Notes: a model not told the origin generated them from the sequence alone. Numbered from the stretch's first letter, positions 33,487 through 42,819 are shown. The stretch: DNA of 64,000 bases from Paenibacillus sp. CAA11 (GCF_003060825.1 NZ_CP028922.1:4371001-4435000), one strand, 5' to 3'. Numbers and translations are program-made.

Positions 33487-34091
33487 CAAAGAACGAATTT
33501 CTGGCCATTTTGGAATCCCATTTGGCAGTTCTGCCGCCTGAGGAGCTGGCTGAACTGATGGAAGATTATGAAGCCCATTTCGCTTTTGCCTTAGCCAGCG
33601 GTAAATCGGAAGAAGAAGTCGTAACCGAGCTGGGCAACCCCGCGGAGCTGGCCAAGGAAGCGCTTGGGGACAGATACGTGGCTCCAAATCCAGTGTACTG
33701 GTATTACAACGGCGAACCGGAGCAAGCACCCGGCAGCGCAGAGACTGCTGGGGCCCCCCGCAAGCGCGGAGTCTGGGCTTCCACCGGCATCTATATCAGC
33801 CTGTTTTTTATCCATATCATTTCCGTTCCACTGCTGTTTGCCTTCTGGACGTTAGGAGCATCTATTGTAATCGGAGGCGCAGCTGGAATTATGAGCCCGG
33901 TGCTCGTTGGCTTGGATTATGTGTTGAGCGATTCATTCACTATGGCAAAGTTATATGCTTCCGTATCCATGATTGGGATTGGCATTCTGCTCATTATTGC
34001 TTCCAAGCACCTCCTCAGAGCAATGACCGTCACAACCATTAATTACTGGAGATGGACATTCCGTCTCGCGAAAGGAAATCAGGCAAAATGA
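33483..34091 (+). CDS. HAAS-domain (DUF1700) membrane protein
   Basis: 202 residues. The N-terminal 75 residues are a HAAS domain: NEFLAILESHLAVLPPEELAELMEDYEAHF and EEEVVTELGNPAELAKEAL, a helical region found with PadR regulators. Three or so membrane helices follow (YISLFFIHIISVPLLFAFW; ASIVIGGAAGIM; VSMIGIGILLII). Such proteins are thought to act as membrane sensors or effectors in PadR systems controlling envelope stress. It overlaps both neighbours by ATGA, giving strict stoichiometric coupling. Confidence 0.85.
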   Translation: MTKNEFLAILESHLAVLPPEELAELMEDYEAHFAFALASGKSEEEVVTELGNPAELAKEALGDRYVAPNPVYWYYNGEPEQAPGSAETAGAPRKRGVWASTGIYISLFFIHIISVPLLFAFWTLGASIVIGGAAGIMSPVLVGLDYVLSDSFTMAKLYASVSMIGIGILLIIASKHLLRAMTVTTINYWRWTFRLAKGNQAK

Positions 34092-35035
34092 TAAAAAAGT
34101 GGACTTTTGTCGCGTTATTGCTAATTGTTCTGGGCGGAGCCGGGATGGCGGTGGAGGGCTTCAAATTCGGGGATGACTATCCCGCCTATACGCAGCGATG
34201 GGAATTCGATAACCAGGAACTCAAGAATCTGCTGATTGATTCCGATTATAGCCTGGACGTAGAGTTCGCTCCTGGGACTTCCAATACGAATGTGGTAGAA
34301 ATTTCGGGAAACATGGATCAGAAGAGCATTGATCGTTTGAAGTCTATTCAGCTGCAAGATCACACTTTGAATCTGGAATTGAAGGAGAGAATGAGCCGAC
34401 TCTTTAACATCTCTTTTCAGAATCAAACCCAGCATATGAAGGTGTCCTTATCCGATCCGGCCGCGCTGGAGCAATTCAAGGCCGTGCTGAATTCCAGCAA
34501 CGGCACCTTTAGCGCAGTGGAAGCGAGACAGGGGGAAATCTCAGCAGACTCCGGCAATATCAAGCTGACGAATTCCAGGGTGGATGACCTGAAGCTGTCT
34601 ACCCACTCGGGCTCTATAAGGGGCAGCCAGCACACCGGGAGCAGCCTGCATGTTGCGACGGTGTCAGGTAATATTTCATTCGAAGACTACAGTAGCGATA
34701 CGATCATTGAAGGCCGTTCCGGCAATATTCGAGCCGAGCAAATGCAAGGAACAATGACGGTATCGAATAAGTCTGGCGATGTCACCGTTGAAGAATGGAA
34801 GGGTGACGGAACCTTCAAGCTATCCTCAGGGAACCTGCGAATTGAAGACCAGCGTTCTAACAACCTGGATATTACCGTGGGATCAGGCGATGCCAAGATC
34901 TCTGAGGACCCTGAATTTCGAGGCTTCTATGACTTGAAGGCAAAGTCTGGCGATGTGTCTGCCCCTGAAGCCCCGCAGCAGACCAAGGATGTCATCAAGA
35001 TCCGCACAAGCTCAGGTGATATCAAGATTGATTAA
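34088..35035 (+). CDS. DUF4097 beta-repeat protein
   Basis: About 315 residues. A single N-terminal membrane segment (WTFVALLLIVLGGAGMAVEGF) precedes an extracytoplasmic domain rich in repeated SGxx/SGDxxx strands (ISGNMDQ, DSGNIKL, HSGSIRG, VSGNISF, RSGNIRA, KSGDVTV, GSGDAKI, SSGDIKID), the DUF4097 right-handed repeat pattern. The start is the ATG at 34088, overlapping the HAAS stop; an in-frame codon further upstream lies inside that gene. The trio resembles PadR-controlled envelope modules. Function unknown. Confidence 0.85.
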   Translation: MIKKWTFVALLLIVLGGAGMAVEGFKFGDDYPAYTQRWEFDNQELKNLLIDSDYSLDVEFAPGTSNTNVVEISGNMDQKSIDRLKSIQLQDHTLNLELKERMSRLFNISFQNQTQHMKVSLSDPAALEQFKAVLNSSNGTFSAVEARQGEISADSGNIKLTNSRVDDLKLSTHSGSIRGSQHTGSSLHVATVSGNISFEDYSSDTIIEGRSGNIRAEQMQGTMTVSNKSGDVTVEEWKGDGTFKLSSGNLRIEDQRSNNLDITVGSGDAKISEDPEFRGFYDLKAKSGDVSAPEAPQQTKDVIKIRTSSGDIKID

Positions 35036-35045
35036 GGAATCACAG

Positions 35046-35075
35046 AAAAGGGACTTGGATCATCCAAGTCCCTTT
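35046..35075. terminator. bidirectional terminator hairpin
   Basis: Perfect palindrome AAAGGGACTTGGAT-C-ATCCAAGTCCCTTT between the PadR operon and the converging HELGH gene. T-runs are weak on the plus side. Confidence 0.7.
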
Positions 35076-35105
35076 AGTATATATTTGGTGACAACATCCG
35101 TAACT

Positions 35106-35558
35106 TTAAGCAATTTCCTCAGCGATGGACTCGCGATAGGCCCTCAGGGAGAAATAGATCATCGTCTCTACCATGCCCGGATCAACCTCAGGTATAAGAG
35201 CACGCGCGTAGTCCCAGGCATTCTCTTCAATACGCAAGGCAATTCTCTTGCGCTCCTGTTCCTGCTCGCTGGCATATAAACGGTCGCTCAATTCCACTAG
35301 CAGCGGGTCCTCTGCATGGCCCAGTTCATGAGCGAACACAATTCTAAGTACGTCCTCTTCAAGCTCCTGTGAGCCGAAAATATCTGCAGCCTGCTTCCGG
35401 ATCTCGCTCAGATACATCGTGATTGAATGAGAGTCCAAGCTGTATTTACCGCCAACGTTACGCCCTCCGGGAAACCGGGACCTCATTGTGACAGAGACCG
35501 TACTTCCGGAGCGTTCCACGAGTTCATCCAGTATATGCTTCGCTGTTCTTCTATTCAA
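35106..35558 (-). CDS. predicted HELGH metallopeptidase-like protein
   Basis: 150 residues, family not recognised. IVFAHELGHAEDP near residue 75 is an HExxH zinc-binding motif, and EENAWDYARAL about 35 residues later could give a third ligand, as in gluzincins of the ImmA/IrrE type; no DNA-binding domain is fused. There is no signal peptide, so it is cytoplasmic. The start is TTG at 35558, eight bases after AGGGG. It has no operon partner. Whether it is a protease or an inactive relative is unknown. Confidence 0.68.
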   Translation of the reverse strand: MNRRTAKHILDELVERSGSTVSVTMRSRFPGGRNVGGKYSLDSHSITMYLSEIRKQAADIFGSQELEEDVLRIVFAHELGHAEDPLLVELSDRLYASEQEQERKRIALRIEENAWDYARALIPEVDPGMVETMIYFSLRAYRESIAEEIA

Positions 35559-35672
35559 CTAAAGATCCCCTTATTTCTAATATAATTACCGCCTTGCCGC
35601 AAGTCCCGCCCCGATGGACAAACCGCGCGGTAGCGCCAATCATTCGTCCCCGAAGCTTATAAGCGGCACAGC

Positions 35673-35767
35673 TATATAGAATGAACTAAAGAAATGAATG
35701 TTATAGGGCCTGTATTAGGCCGTTATATATAGAAGGATCATTGTAAAACTTTAGTTCAATCTATATA
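35673..35767 (+). repeat. MITE-like element, copy B
   Basis: 95-bp element with 19-bp terminal inverted repeats, TATATAGAATGAACTAAAG at the left and its complement with one mismatch at the right. The core holds GTATTAGGCCGTTATATA. The rest of the 423-base gap between the HELGH gene and the MmpL terminator is AT-rich and shows no gene. Copies A and C are at 23779-23872 and 59556-59648. Confidence 0.85.
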
Positions 35768-35910
35768 AAAACTAATTATACTGGAAATCGGAGGACATTC
35801 AACCAACCAAAACTATTTATTACCCCATTTCTCACGCGTTAAAACAGTCATTGACTGCATAGGTATCGAGCCTATGAGCCGATATCCTAGTCTTAACTAC
35901 TAGCAGCTAT

Positions 35911-35967
35911 AAAAAAAAGAGGCCGCCCTCCGAGCATCAAGATGATGCAAGTGAGGACCGCCTCTTG
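35911..35967 (-). terminator. intrinsic terminator after the MmpL gene
   Basis: Long hairpin with AAGAGGCGG/GGCCTCTT base and an inner GCATCATC/GATGATGC-type stem, followed on the minus strand by TTTTTTTT. Confidence 0.88.
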
Positions 35968-35981
35968 TTGGGTATACCGGC

Positions 35982-38210
35982 TCATCCGTGGTTAGATGGA
36001 GCCGCTGTCTCTGACTCCTGCTTCATCTCCGCTTTGCCCGGCCAGAAGGCCCACCGGCCAAGCAGTACCGTAATGGCCGGAACGAGGAACGGCCTTACGA
36101 GGAAGGTATCGAGCAGCACACCCAGCGCTGTGATGATGCCGAACTGCACCAGCACTTGAATCGGCAGGCTGGCCAGAACGGCAAAGGTGCCGGCCAGTAT
36201 AATGCCTGCAGAGGTAATGACAGCGCCTGTCTCGCTGACTCCTTCCTTGACCGCCTCCTTGAGCGGCATGTGCTTTCTTTTCTCCCAAATGCTTGAAATC
36301 ATAAAGATATTATAGTCCTCACCCAGCGCAACCAGGAAGACGAACGCATAAAGCGGAATAGCCCCCTGAATGGCATCTGCTCCGAGCCCGTAGTGGATAA
36401 TGAGCCAGCCTAAACCAAGCGCTGAGAAGTAAGAAAGGATGACCGTCGCAATTAAATAGACCGTGGCTACTACGGAGCGCAGATACACCAGCAGCAGCAA
36501 TGTAATCAGTCCAATTACAACGGGGATAATTACAGAGGTATCACGATCCCCCGTTACCTTAGTATCGTACTGTGTCGCAGTCTGACCGCTGATCCACACG
36601 GCATCCTCCGGTGAAGCCACTCCCGCATCCTGCAAAGCTGCCTCTGCAGTCTTACGCAGGTCCGGAATATGGTCGATCGCTTCTATGGAATATGGGTTCA
36701 TGCTGAACTCAATATCATAGGCTAGAATCTCAGGGTTCTCCTTGCCCTGCTGAGGTTCCGCCACTTTGTCCACATAATCCAAATCAGCCAGACGCTGCTT
36801 CAGATCCGTGTTCTTCCCTCTCGTATTCACCATCAGCTTTGCCGGAGCCAGCTCCCCGGGAGAGAACTGCTTCCCAATCAGATCATAGCCCTCTCTTGAC
36901 TCCATATCCTTAGGGAAAGAAGAGAGAATGTCATACGTATATTTAATCTGCGGCGAAAAAGAGGCCAGCCCGCCCAAGAGGACAATGGCAGCGATACAAA
37001 CTACAAGGGGACGCCGTACCACCAGGCTGCCGATTCGCTTCTTGGCCTCCTTGCGCTTGGGTGTAGACCGTCCTTTGTCACGGGCCCGCTGCTCTTCCAT
37101 CTCCGGTGTCCGCGGGATGAACGGCCAGAAGGACGCTCTGCCGATAATAGACAACAGCGCGGGAACGAGGGTCAGGCTCGCTATGCCCATAATCAGAATC
37201 GATACGCCAAATGGCACGGCGAACCGGTGATAGGAACCGTACTCTGCCAGCAGCAGGCTGAACAGGGACAACACAACGGTAAATCCGCTCATAGCGATAG
37301 CCCCCGACGAGCTGGTGAGTGCGCGCAGCAGCGCATGACCCTTGCTCTCCTCCTCATGCAGCAGCTGTCTGAAGCGCGAGATCAGGAAGAGACAATAATC
37401 CGTCCCCGCCCCGAACAGCAGAACTGTCATGATCGAGATGGATTGGGAGTCTGCAATAATCCACCCTTCATGGGCCATGATCCCCAGAATGGGACTTACT
37501 ACAAGGTATGCAAATCCTACCGCTACAATCGGAATCAAGGCCAGAATTGGCGAGCGGTAGATCAGCAGCAGAATGACCAATACCAGCACGACAGTGGAGA
37601 GCAGCAGTGAGAAGTCTGCATTCTTGAATAATCCCGTGGCATCTATAGAGATACCTACAGGTCCGGTAACACGGGCCGTCAGTTCTCCGCCATCGGCGTC
37701 CTTAATGCTGAAGGGATCGGCTCCTAACGTGGATTTAACCAGCTGCTTGAACTGTTCAAGACTGGTCTTCAGCTGATCGGTTTCAGCTGAAGAATTGAAG
37801 AGAATCGTAGATACAATCGTGCTTCCATCTTCGGACAGCTGGGCCTTTAAGGCCGGAAGAGGAATTTGGTCCAGCGGGACCACAAATTTCTGCTCGGGCA
37901 GAGGCTTCTCGCCAATGGCTCCTGCGAGCTGCTGAACCTGCTTCAGATCCTCATCCGTCAGCCCGCCGGAGCGATGCCAGACCACAAGAGCCGGCGTGCC
38001 CTGCCCGCCAGGGAACTCCTCAGCCGCGACAGCTCCGGCCTGAACGGATGGTTTATCCTCCTTCAGATTCGGTGAGTTGTTGATCTCCTCCTGGTTCACG
38101 CCAGGCCAAATCACATTCAGCAATACAGCGAGGACAACCCATACCGCCAGCGTGATCCATTTGCCCTTCGCACCGGTTAACCAGGCCGACTTGCTCTGCT
38201 TTGAACTCAT
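35982..38210 (-). CDS. MmpL/YdfJ-family RND-type exporter
   Basis: 742 residues, about eleven to twelve membrane helices arranged as one helix, an extracytoplasmic domain of about 150 residues, five to six helices, and a repeat of this pattern. SISIMTVLLFGAGTDYCLFLISRFRQ and YAFVFLVALGEDYNIFMISSIWEKRK are the paired MmpL motifs with the proton-relay Asp and Tyr. Relatives such as B. subtilis YdfJ and mycobacterial MmpL export lipids or hydrophobic compounds using proton motive force. The ATG at 38210 follows GAGGAGGAG. Monocistronic; its substrate is unknown. Confidence 0.92.
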   Translation of the reverse strand: MSSKQSKSAWLTGAKGKWITLAVWVVLAVLLNVIWPGVNQEEINNSPNLKEDKPSVQAGAVAAEEFPGGQGTPALVVWHRSGGLTDEDLKQVQQLAGAIGEKPLPEQKFVVPLDQIPLPALKAQLSEDGSTIVSTILFNSSAETDQLKTSLEQFKQLVKSTLGADPFSIKDADGGELTARVTGPVGISIDATGLFKNADFSLLLSTVVLVLVILLLIYRSPILALIPIVAVGFAYLVVSPILGIMAHEGWIIADSQSISIMTVLLFGAGTDYCLFLISRFRQLLHEEESKGHALLRALTSSSGAIAMSGFTVVLSLFSLLLAEYGSYHRFAVPFGVSILIMGIASLTLVPALLSIIGRASFWPFIPRTPEMEEQRARDKGRSTPKRKEAKKRIGSLVVRRPLVVCIAAIVLLGGLASFSPQIKYTYDILSSFPKDMESREGYDLIGKQFSPGELAPAKLMVNTRGKNTDLKQRLADLDYVDKVAEPQQGKENPEILAYDIEFSMNPYSIEAIDHIPDLRKTAEAALQDAGVASPEDAVWISGQTATQYDTKVTGDRDTSVIIPVVIGLITLLLLVYLRSVVATVYLIATVILSYFSALGLGWLIIHYGLGADAIQGAIPLYAFVFLVALGEDYNIFMISSIWEKRKHMPLKEAVKEGVSETGAVITSAGIILAGTFAVLASLPIQVLVQFGIITALGVLLDTFLVRPFLVPAITVLLGRWAFWPGKAEMKQESETAAPSNHG

Positions 38211-38387
38211 CCATGCTCCTCCTCATTGAATTGAAATCTATCTTTGAAATTTATCCCGCCTTCATTTAGATCACCCTATTTTGGACAAAATGAACCGCGG
38301 GTCATTTTTATCACTGATTATTATATAGACCTGTGCCTAGGCATGCAAGCATGCTCTTCAAAGAGATAACTCTAAAGGCCGGAAGGC

Positions 38388-38430
38388 AAAAAAAGAACCG
38401 GCCCAGAGACGTTCTCTGCAACCGGCTTTA
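38388..38430 (-). terminator. intrinsic terminator after the ABC exporter operon
   Basis: On the minus strand AAGCCGGTTGCAGAG... pairs with CTCTGGGCCGGTT, followed by CTTTTTTT. The gap from here to the MmpL start contains a TGCCTAGGCA palindrome at 38335-38344 and no gene. Confidence 0.88.
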
Positions 38431-38478
38431 GCTTCTTTCTCCAAAATTCTGCTATAGCTTATAACTTATATCTTGATC

Positions 38479-40353
38479 TTAACCAGCGTCCTCCTGGCCT
38501 TCCTCGGAGAATTGGCTGTTGTAAAGGTCAGCGTAGAATCCGCCCTGTGCCATCAGCTCATCATGGCTGCCCTTCTCAATCACGGTTCCCTGATTCATCA
38601 CAAGGATCAAATCAGCCCCCTTAATCGTAGACAGTCGGTGGGCAATGACGAAGCTGGTCCGGCCCTTCATAAGCTCATTCATCGCTTCCTGAATATGAAC
38701 TTCTGTCCGGGTATCCACACTACTGGTTGCCTCATCAAGAATGAGGATGGCCGGATCGGCCAGGATAGCACGCGCAATGGTCAACAGCTGCTTCTGCCCT
38801 TGGGAGATATTCGATGCTTCTTCGTTAAGCACCGTATCATAGCCCTGCGGCAGTGTGCGGATGAAGTGATCGGCATGTGCCGTCTTGGCAGCCCGCACAA
38901 TCTCGGTCTCAGAAGCGCCCTCCCGGCCGTAGCCGATGTTATCGCGGATCGTTCCGTTGAACAGCCACGTATCCTGCAGCACCATGCCGAAGAGGCTGTG
39001 CAAGTCACCGCGCTTCATCTCGGTGATATTCGTTCCGTCGATTGTAATCCGGCCGCCGCTGAGCTCATAGAAGCGCATCAGCAGATTTATGAGCGTGGTC
39101 TTCCCTGCCCCCGTAGGCCCGACAATAGCAACCGTCTGTCCCTGCTTCACATCGATATTCATATCCTCAATCAGGATATGGTTCTCGTCATAGCCAAACT
39201 TCACATGCTCGAAGGTAACATCGCCACGCGGCTGCTCCAGCTTCTTCGGCTGTGCTGTCTCTGGCACTTCCTCTTCCTCGTCCAGCACCTCGAAGACGCG
39301 TTCAGCTGAGGCAACAGTCGATTGAATCACGTTCGCGATGTTCGCGGTTTGCGTGATCGGCTGTGTAAATTGTCTCATATACTGGATGAACGCCTGTACG
39401 TCACCAATCGTGATGCGTCCGTTCGTGACGAAGATACCGCCTACTACGGAGACGAGGACATAGCCGATATTTCCGATAAAGTTCATAATCGGCATAATGA
39501 CACCCGATAAGAACTGTGCCTTCCAGCCGGCATCATACAATTTCTCGTTCACTTGATTGAACTTATCAAGAGATTTGCTCTCCCGGCCGAACACTTTGAT
39601 AATCTTATGACCGGTGTACATCTCTTCCACATGTCCATTAAGCTCTCCCAGTTCTTTCTGCTGCAGTGCGAACTGCTTCTGGGAGCGCTTTGCTACCATG
39701 GTGATGGCCAGCACACTAACCGGCAGGGTGACAATGGCAATCAGCGTCATCCATGGGCTGATCGTCAGCATCATAATGATAACTCCGATAATGGTCACGA
39801 TGGAGGTGATCAGCTGCGTCAAGCTCTGCTGCAGCGTAGTGCTGATATTGTCCACATCATTCGTCACCCGGCTGAGAATCTCCCCATGCGTCCGGGAATC
39901 AAAATACTTCAGCGGCAGTCGGCTCAGCTTCCCGTTCACATCTTTGCGGAGCTGGTACACGGTAGTCTGAGCAACCCCTGCCATTAAATACTGCTGGGCG
40001 TAGGCAAACACAGCACTTACGACATAGAGAATAATCAGCTGTACGGCAATCTGCCAAATATATTCAAAATCAATATGCGCTCCTGGCACGTGGTTTATTT
40101 TGGCCATTACGCCTTCAAACAGCTTGGTTGTCGCACGGCCGAGCACTTTCGGGCTATAAATATTAAAAATAGTACTTAAAATAGCAGTAATAAAAACAAT
40201 CAACAGCTTAAAACGGTGCGGCTTCAAATATTGCATGAGCCGCTTCAGTGTTCCCTTAAAGTCCTTGGCCTTCTGAACCGGCATTCCCATGCCCGGGCCC
40301 ATGCCGCCATGACCTCTTCCTCCCTGGCGTCCGCCTTTACTGGATTCACTCAT
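38479..40353 (-). CDS. ABC exporter, TMD-NBD half-transporter (YfiC/YknV-like)
   Basis: 624 residues. Six membrane helices (residues about 45-330) precede an ABC ATPase: Walker A VGPTGAGKTT, signature NISQGQKQLLTIARA, Walker B AILILDEATSSVD and the switch His in IAHRLSTI. The signature SQGQK differs from the SGGQK of its partner, typical of heterodimeric exporters with one degenerate site. The N-terminus is unusually Gly/Met-rich (GGRGHGGMGPGMGMP). The start overlaps the partner stop (ATGA). It probably exports drugs or lipids, under control of the MarR gene upstream. Confidence 0.93.
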   Translation of the reverse strand: MSESSKGGRQGGRGHGGMGPGMGMPVQKAKDFKGTLKRLMQYLKPHRFKLLIVFITAILSTIFNIYSPKVLGRATTKLFEGVMAKINHVPGAHIDFEYIWQIAVQLIILYVVSAVFAYAQQYLMAGVAQTTVYQLRKDVNGKLSRLPLKYFDSRTHGEILSRVTNDVDNISTTLQQSLTQLITSIVTIIGVIIMMLTISPWMTLIAIVTLPVSVLAITMVAKRSQKQFALQQKELGELNGHVEEMYTGHKIIKVFGRESKSLDKFNQVNEKLYDAGWKAQFLSGVIMPIMNFIGNIGYVLVSVVGGIFVTNGRITIGDVQAFIQYMRQFTQPITQTANIANVIQSTVASAERVFEVLDEEEEVPETAQPKKLEQPRGDVTFEHVKFGYDENHILIEDMNIDVKQGQTVAIVGPTGAGKTTLINLLMRFYELSGGRITIDGTNITEMKRGDLHSLFGMVLQDTWLFNGTIRDNIGYGREGASETEIVRAAKTAHADHFIRTLPQGYDTVLNEEASNISQGQKQLLTIARAILADPAILILDEATSSVDTRTEVHIQEAMNELMKGRTSFVIAHRLSTIKGADLILVMNQGTVIEKGSHDELMAQGGFYADLYNSQFSEEGQEDAG

Positions 40354-42077
40354 GCGATCTCCTCCTCCGACAGCTGCGAGCTCACAATTTCCCTATAAAC
40401 ATCGCAGGTCTCCATCAGCTCGCTGTGGGTGCCGATACCGGCAACTTCGCTTTCATTCATGACGATAATCCGGTCCGCATCCATGACGGTACTTACCCGC
40501 TGGGCCACAATGAGAAGAGTCGCTTCCTTCGTCTCTTCCCTGAGCGCTGCCCGCAGCTTGGCATCGGTCTTGAAGTCTAGCGCTGAGAAGCTGTCATCAA
40601 AAATGTAGATTTCCGGTCTGCGAACCAATGCTCTTGCTATCGACAAGCGCTGCTTCTGTCCACCCGATACGTTGGAGCCGCCTTGCGAAATTAAGGAGTC
40701 ATAGCCGTTGCTCATCTTGGAAATAAAATCATCCGCTTGAGCAATCACCGCGGCATGTCGAACCTCCTCATCACTGGCTTCTTCAAGACCATAGCGGATA
40801 TTCTCTGCAACCGTCCCTGTGAAGAGGACAGCCTTCTGGGGTACAAATCCAATTTTCTTCCGCAGCTCCGCCTGGGAAAGCTCCCTAATATCGGTACCGT
40901 TGATGCGAATAGCACCGCTCTCTACGTCATAGAATCTTGGAATCAGGTTCACCAGAGTCGATTTACCCGCTCCGGTGCCGCCGATGATGGCTGTTATTTC
41001 GCCCGGCTGTGCCCGGAATGATATGTCCTTAATGGCCGGCTGCTCTGCTCCAGGATAACTGAAGGTCACATGCTCGAATTCCAGATAACCATGGCGCTCG
41101 TCCGCTAAGCGGTCTGCATCCGGATCATTAATAACAGGTACCATATCGAGCACTTCATTAATCCGGTCTGCCGATGCTGACGCCCGGGGAATCATGATGA
41201 AGATCATGGTCACCATAAGCAGCGAGAACATGATTTGCATGGCATATTGGATAAAAGCCATCAGATCTCCGACCTGCATTTGATTGTTGTCGATCCGTAA
41301 GCCGCCGAACCAAACAATGGCCAGCGAGGTAAAGTTCATAAGAATCATCATTGCCGGCATCATGACAGCGAAGAGCTTGTTCACTCGAATCGACGTATCC
41401 GTCAAATCTTTATTCGCTTCATCAAAGCGCTTGTTCTCATGCTCTATGCGGTTAAAGGAGCGAACGACCCTGATCCCGGTCAAGCCCTCACGCAGAATAA
41501 GGTTTAATTTGTCTACCTTCTTCTGAATGGATTTAAACAACGGGAGCCCTTTACTTGCCAGAGCAACAATAATCCCTGCCATAACAGGGATGATGACAAC
41601 AAATATCAGGCTAAGCCCCTTATCCTTGGACATGGCCATGATAATTCCGCCCACAGCCATCATAGGGGCCATCACCATAATGCGAAGCATCATGACCAGC
41701 ACCTGCTGGAGCTGGGTAATATCATTCGTTGTCCGAGTGATGAGCGAAGCCGTTCCAATCTTGTCGAACTCCTCCAGTGAGAAATTCGTTACATGTTTGA
41801 ACACCTTGCTCCGCAGCAGCTTTCCGAAGCCGGACGCCGCTTTTGAAGAGAAATAGCTGGCCAGAATAGAGGCGACCATGCTGCCTACAGCTACCAAGAG
41901 CATGAACATCCCAATTTTCCATATATAATTCGTGTCGCCCTTGACAACCCCGTCATTGACAATGTCGGACATCAGCGTCGGCATATACAGCTCTGCCAGC
42001 GCCTGAACGAACACAAGCACGAGGGTGATCAAGACCGGGATTCGATACGGCTTCAGCAGCCGGAATAACTTCAGCAT
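40350..42077 (-). CDS. ABC exporter, TMD-NBD half-transporter (YfiB/YknU-like)
   Basis: 575 residues, partner of the downstream half-transporter. Six membrane helices precede the ATPase with Walker A IGGTGAGKST, signature NVSGGQKQRLSIARAL and FDDSFSALD as the Walker B/D-loop; the catalytic Glu position reads Asp (DDS) and the switch residue reads Gln in VAQRVST, marking the degenerate nucleotide site. TIMDAD-like VMDADRIIVM follows. It overlaps the next gene by ATGA and begins 21 bases after marR, so the three genes form one operon. Confidence 0.93.
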   Translation of the reverse strand: MLKLFRLLKPYRIPVLITLVLVFVQALAELYMPTLMSDIVNDGVVKGDTNYIWKIGMFMLLVAVGSMVASILASYFSSKAASGFGKLLRSKVFKHVTNFSLEEFDKIGTASLITRTTNDITQLQQVLVMMLRIMVMAPMMAVGGIIMAMSKDKGLSLIFVVIIPVMAGIIVALASKGLPLFKSIQKKVDKLNLILREGLTGIRVVRSFNRIEHENKRFDEANKDLTDTSIRVNKLFAVMMPAMMILMNFTSLAIVWFGGLRIDNNQMQVGDLMAFIQYAMQIMFSLLMVTMIFIMIPRASASADRINEVLDMVPVINDPDADRLADERHGYLEFEHVTFSYPGAEQPAIKDISFRAQPGEITAIIGGTGAGKSTLVNLIPRFYDVESGAIRINGTDIRELSQAELRKKIGFVPQKAVLFTGTVAENIRYGLEEASDEEVRHAAVIAQADDFISKMSNGYDSLISQGGSNVSGGQKQRLSIARALVRRPEIYIFDDSFSALDFKTDAKLRAALREETKEATLLIVAQRVSTVMDADRIIVMNESEVAGIGTHSELMETCDVYREIVSSQLSEEEIA

Positions 42078-42098
42078 CGCTTAAATCATCTCCACTCT

Positions 42099-42566
42099 TC
42101 ATCTTTGTAACTTGTCTTGTCTATGCTTCTCCTCCAGATACTCATACACCTTGCCCAGCAAATCAGCCAACTGTGCACTCTGCTCTTCTCCCAAATGAGC
42201 ATATAGACCGGTAAAGTTGCTGTAGAAGGCTTCTGTGGCTCGCTTCGAGAGCCTATTCCCTTCCTCAGTCAACCGGACGCGCACCACTCGCCGATCCTCA
42301 AGATCATTCCTGCGCTCTACCAGCCCTTCCGCCTCCAGAGATTTAATAAGCTGGGTTACGGTGGGAGAGGTGACCTCCAGCTTGCTGCTGATCTCAGACA
42401 CCGTCATCCCTTTGCCATTCTTCTCAGTTCCTCTCTGGATGTGGAAAAGAACCCGCAGCTCGCTCGGCCGGTGTCCATCTATAGAAGGCTTTCGCCAGTC
42501 AGACTTCCGAAAGCGATCAAAGGCCTCAATCAGCTTTCGGGCCGTTGGGTTGCCTCCTACCTCCAA
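42099..42566 (-). CDS. MarR-family transcriptional regulator
   Basis: 155 residues, MarR winged helix: PSELRVLFHIQRG, then MTVSEISSKLEVTSPTVTQLIKSLEAEGLVERRNDLEDRRVVRVRLTEEGN, the canonical recognition helix and DxRxxxxxLT wing. The start is TTG at 42566, six bases after AGGAGGG. It is the first gene of an operon with the two ABC half-transporters and should repress that operon until an exported ligand binds. A perfect palindrome is found just upstream. Confidence 0.92.
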   Translation of the reverse strand: MEVGGNPTARKLIEAFDRFRKSDWRKPSIDGHRPSELRVLFHIQRGTEKNGKGMTVSEISSKLEVTSPTVTQLIKSLEAEGLVERRNDLEDRRVVRVRLTEEGNRLSKRATEAFYSNFTGLYAHLGEEQSAQLADLLGKVYEYLEEKHRQDKLQR

Positions 42567-42585
42567 AACGATCCCTCCTAATTAT

Positions 42586-42598
42586 TTAAACAGTTTAA
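42586..42598 (-). promoter_or_regulatory. candidate MarR operator
   Basis: TTAAACAGTTTAA is a perfect 13-bp palindrome 19 bases upstream of the marR start codon, in an AT-rich promoter region. Position and symmetry suit autorepression. The plus-strand codons through 42634-42810 have no ribosome site and are not called. Confidence 0.5.
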
Positions 42599-42728
42599 TA
42601 TTTCTATATATAAATATGTTGTAAACCTAATTATATGAGCGTGGATATGCCGTGTCAAGCGCACAGAGCACACCCCCAAGAAGCCTGTTATCAGGAGCTG
42701 AATCCGGCATTTCCGCTTGGCCTCGATG

Positions 42729-42780
42729 AACCGCAAAAGGCTGCGTCCGGTTATGAGCTCATAACCAGCTGCAGCCTTTA
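42729..42780 (-). terminator. intrinsic terminator after the polysaccharide deacetylase gene
   Basis: AAAGGCTGC...GCAGCCTTTT arms with an inner GGTTATGA/TCATAACC stem, then TTTTG on the minus strand. Confidence 0.8.
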
Positions 42781-42819
42781 TATCATCGTGCTTCTCTTCC
42801 TTATCTCGTAAGCCTTAGA

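Noticed and set aside
38335-38344. TGCCTAGGCA palindrome between the ABC operon and the MmpL gene
   Set aside because: Short palindrome with no recurrence seen nearby; could be chance or a weak operator.
42634-42810. Plus-strand 58-codon frame downstream of pdaA
   Set aside because: No ribosome site and it runs through the terminator hairpin of the deacetylase gene.
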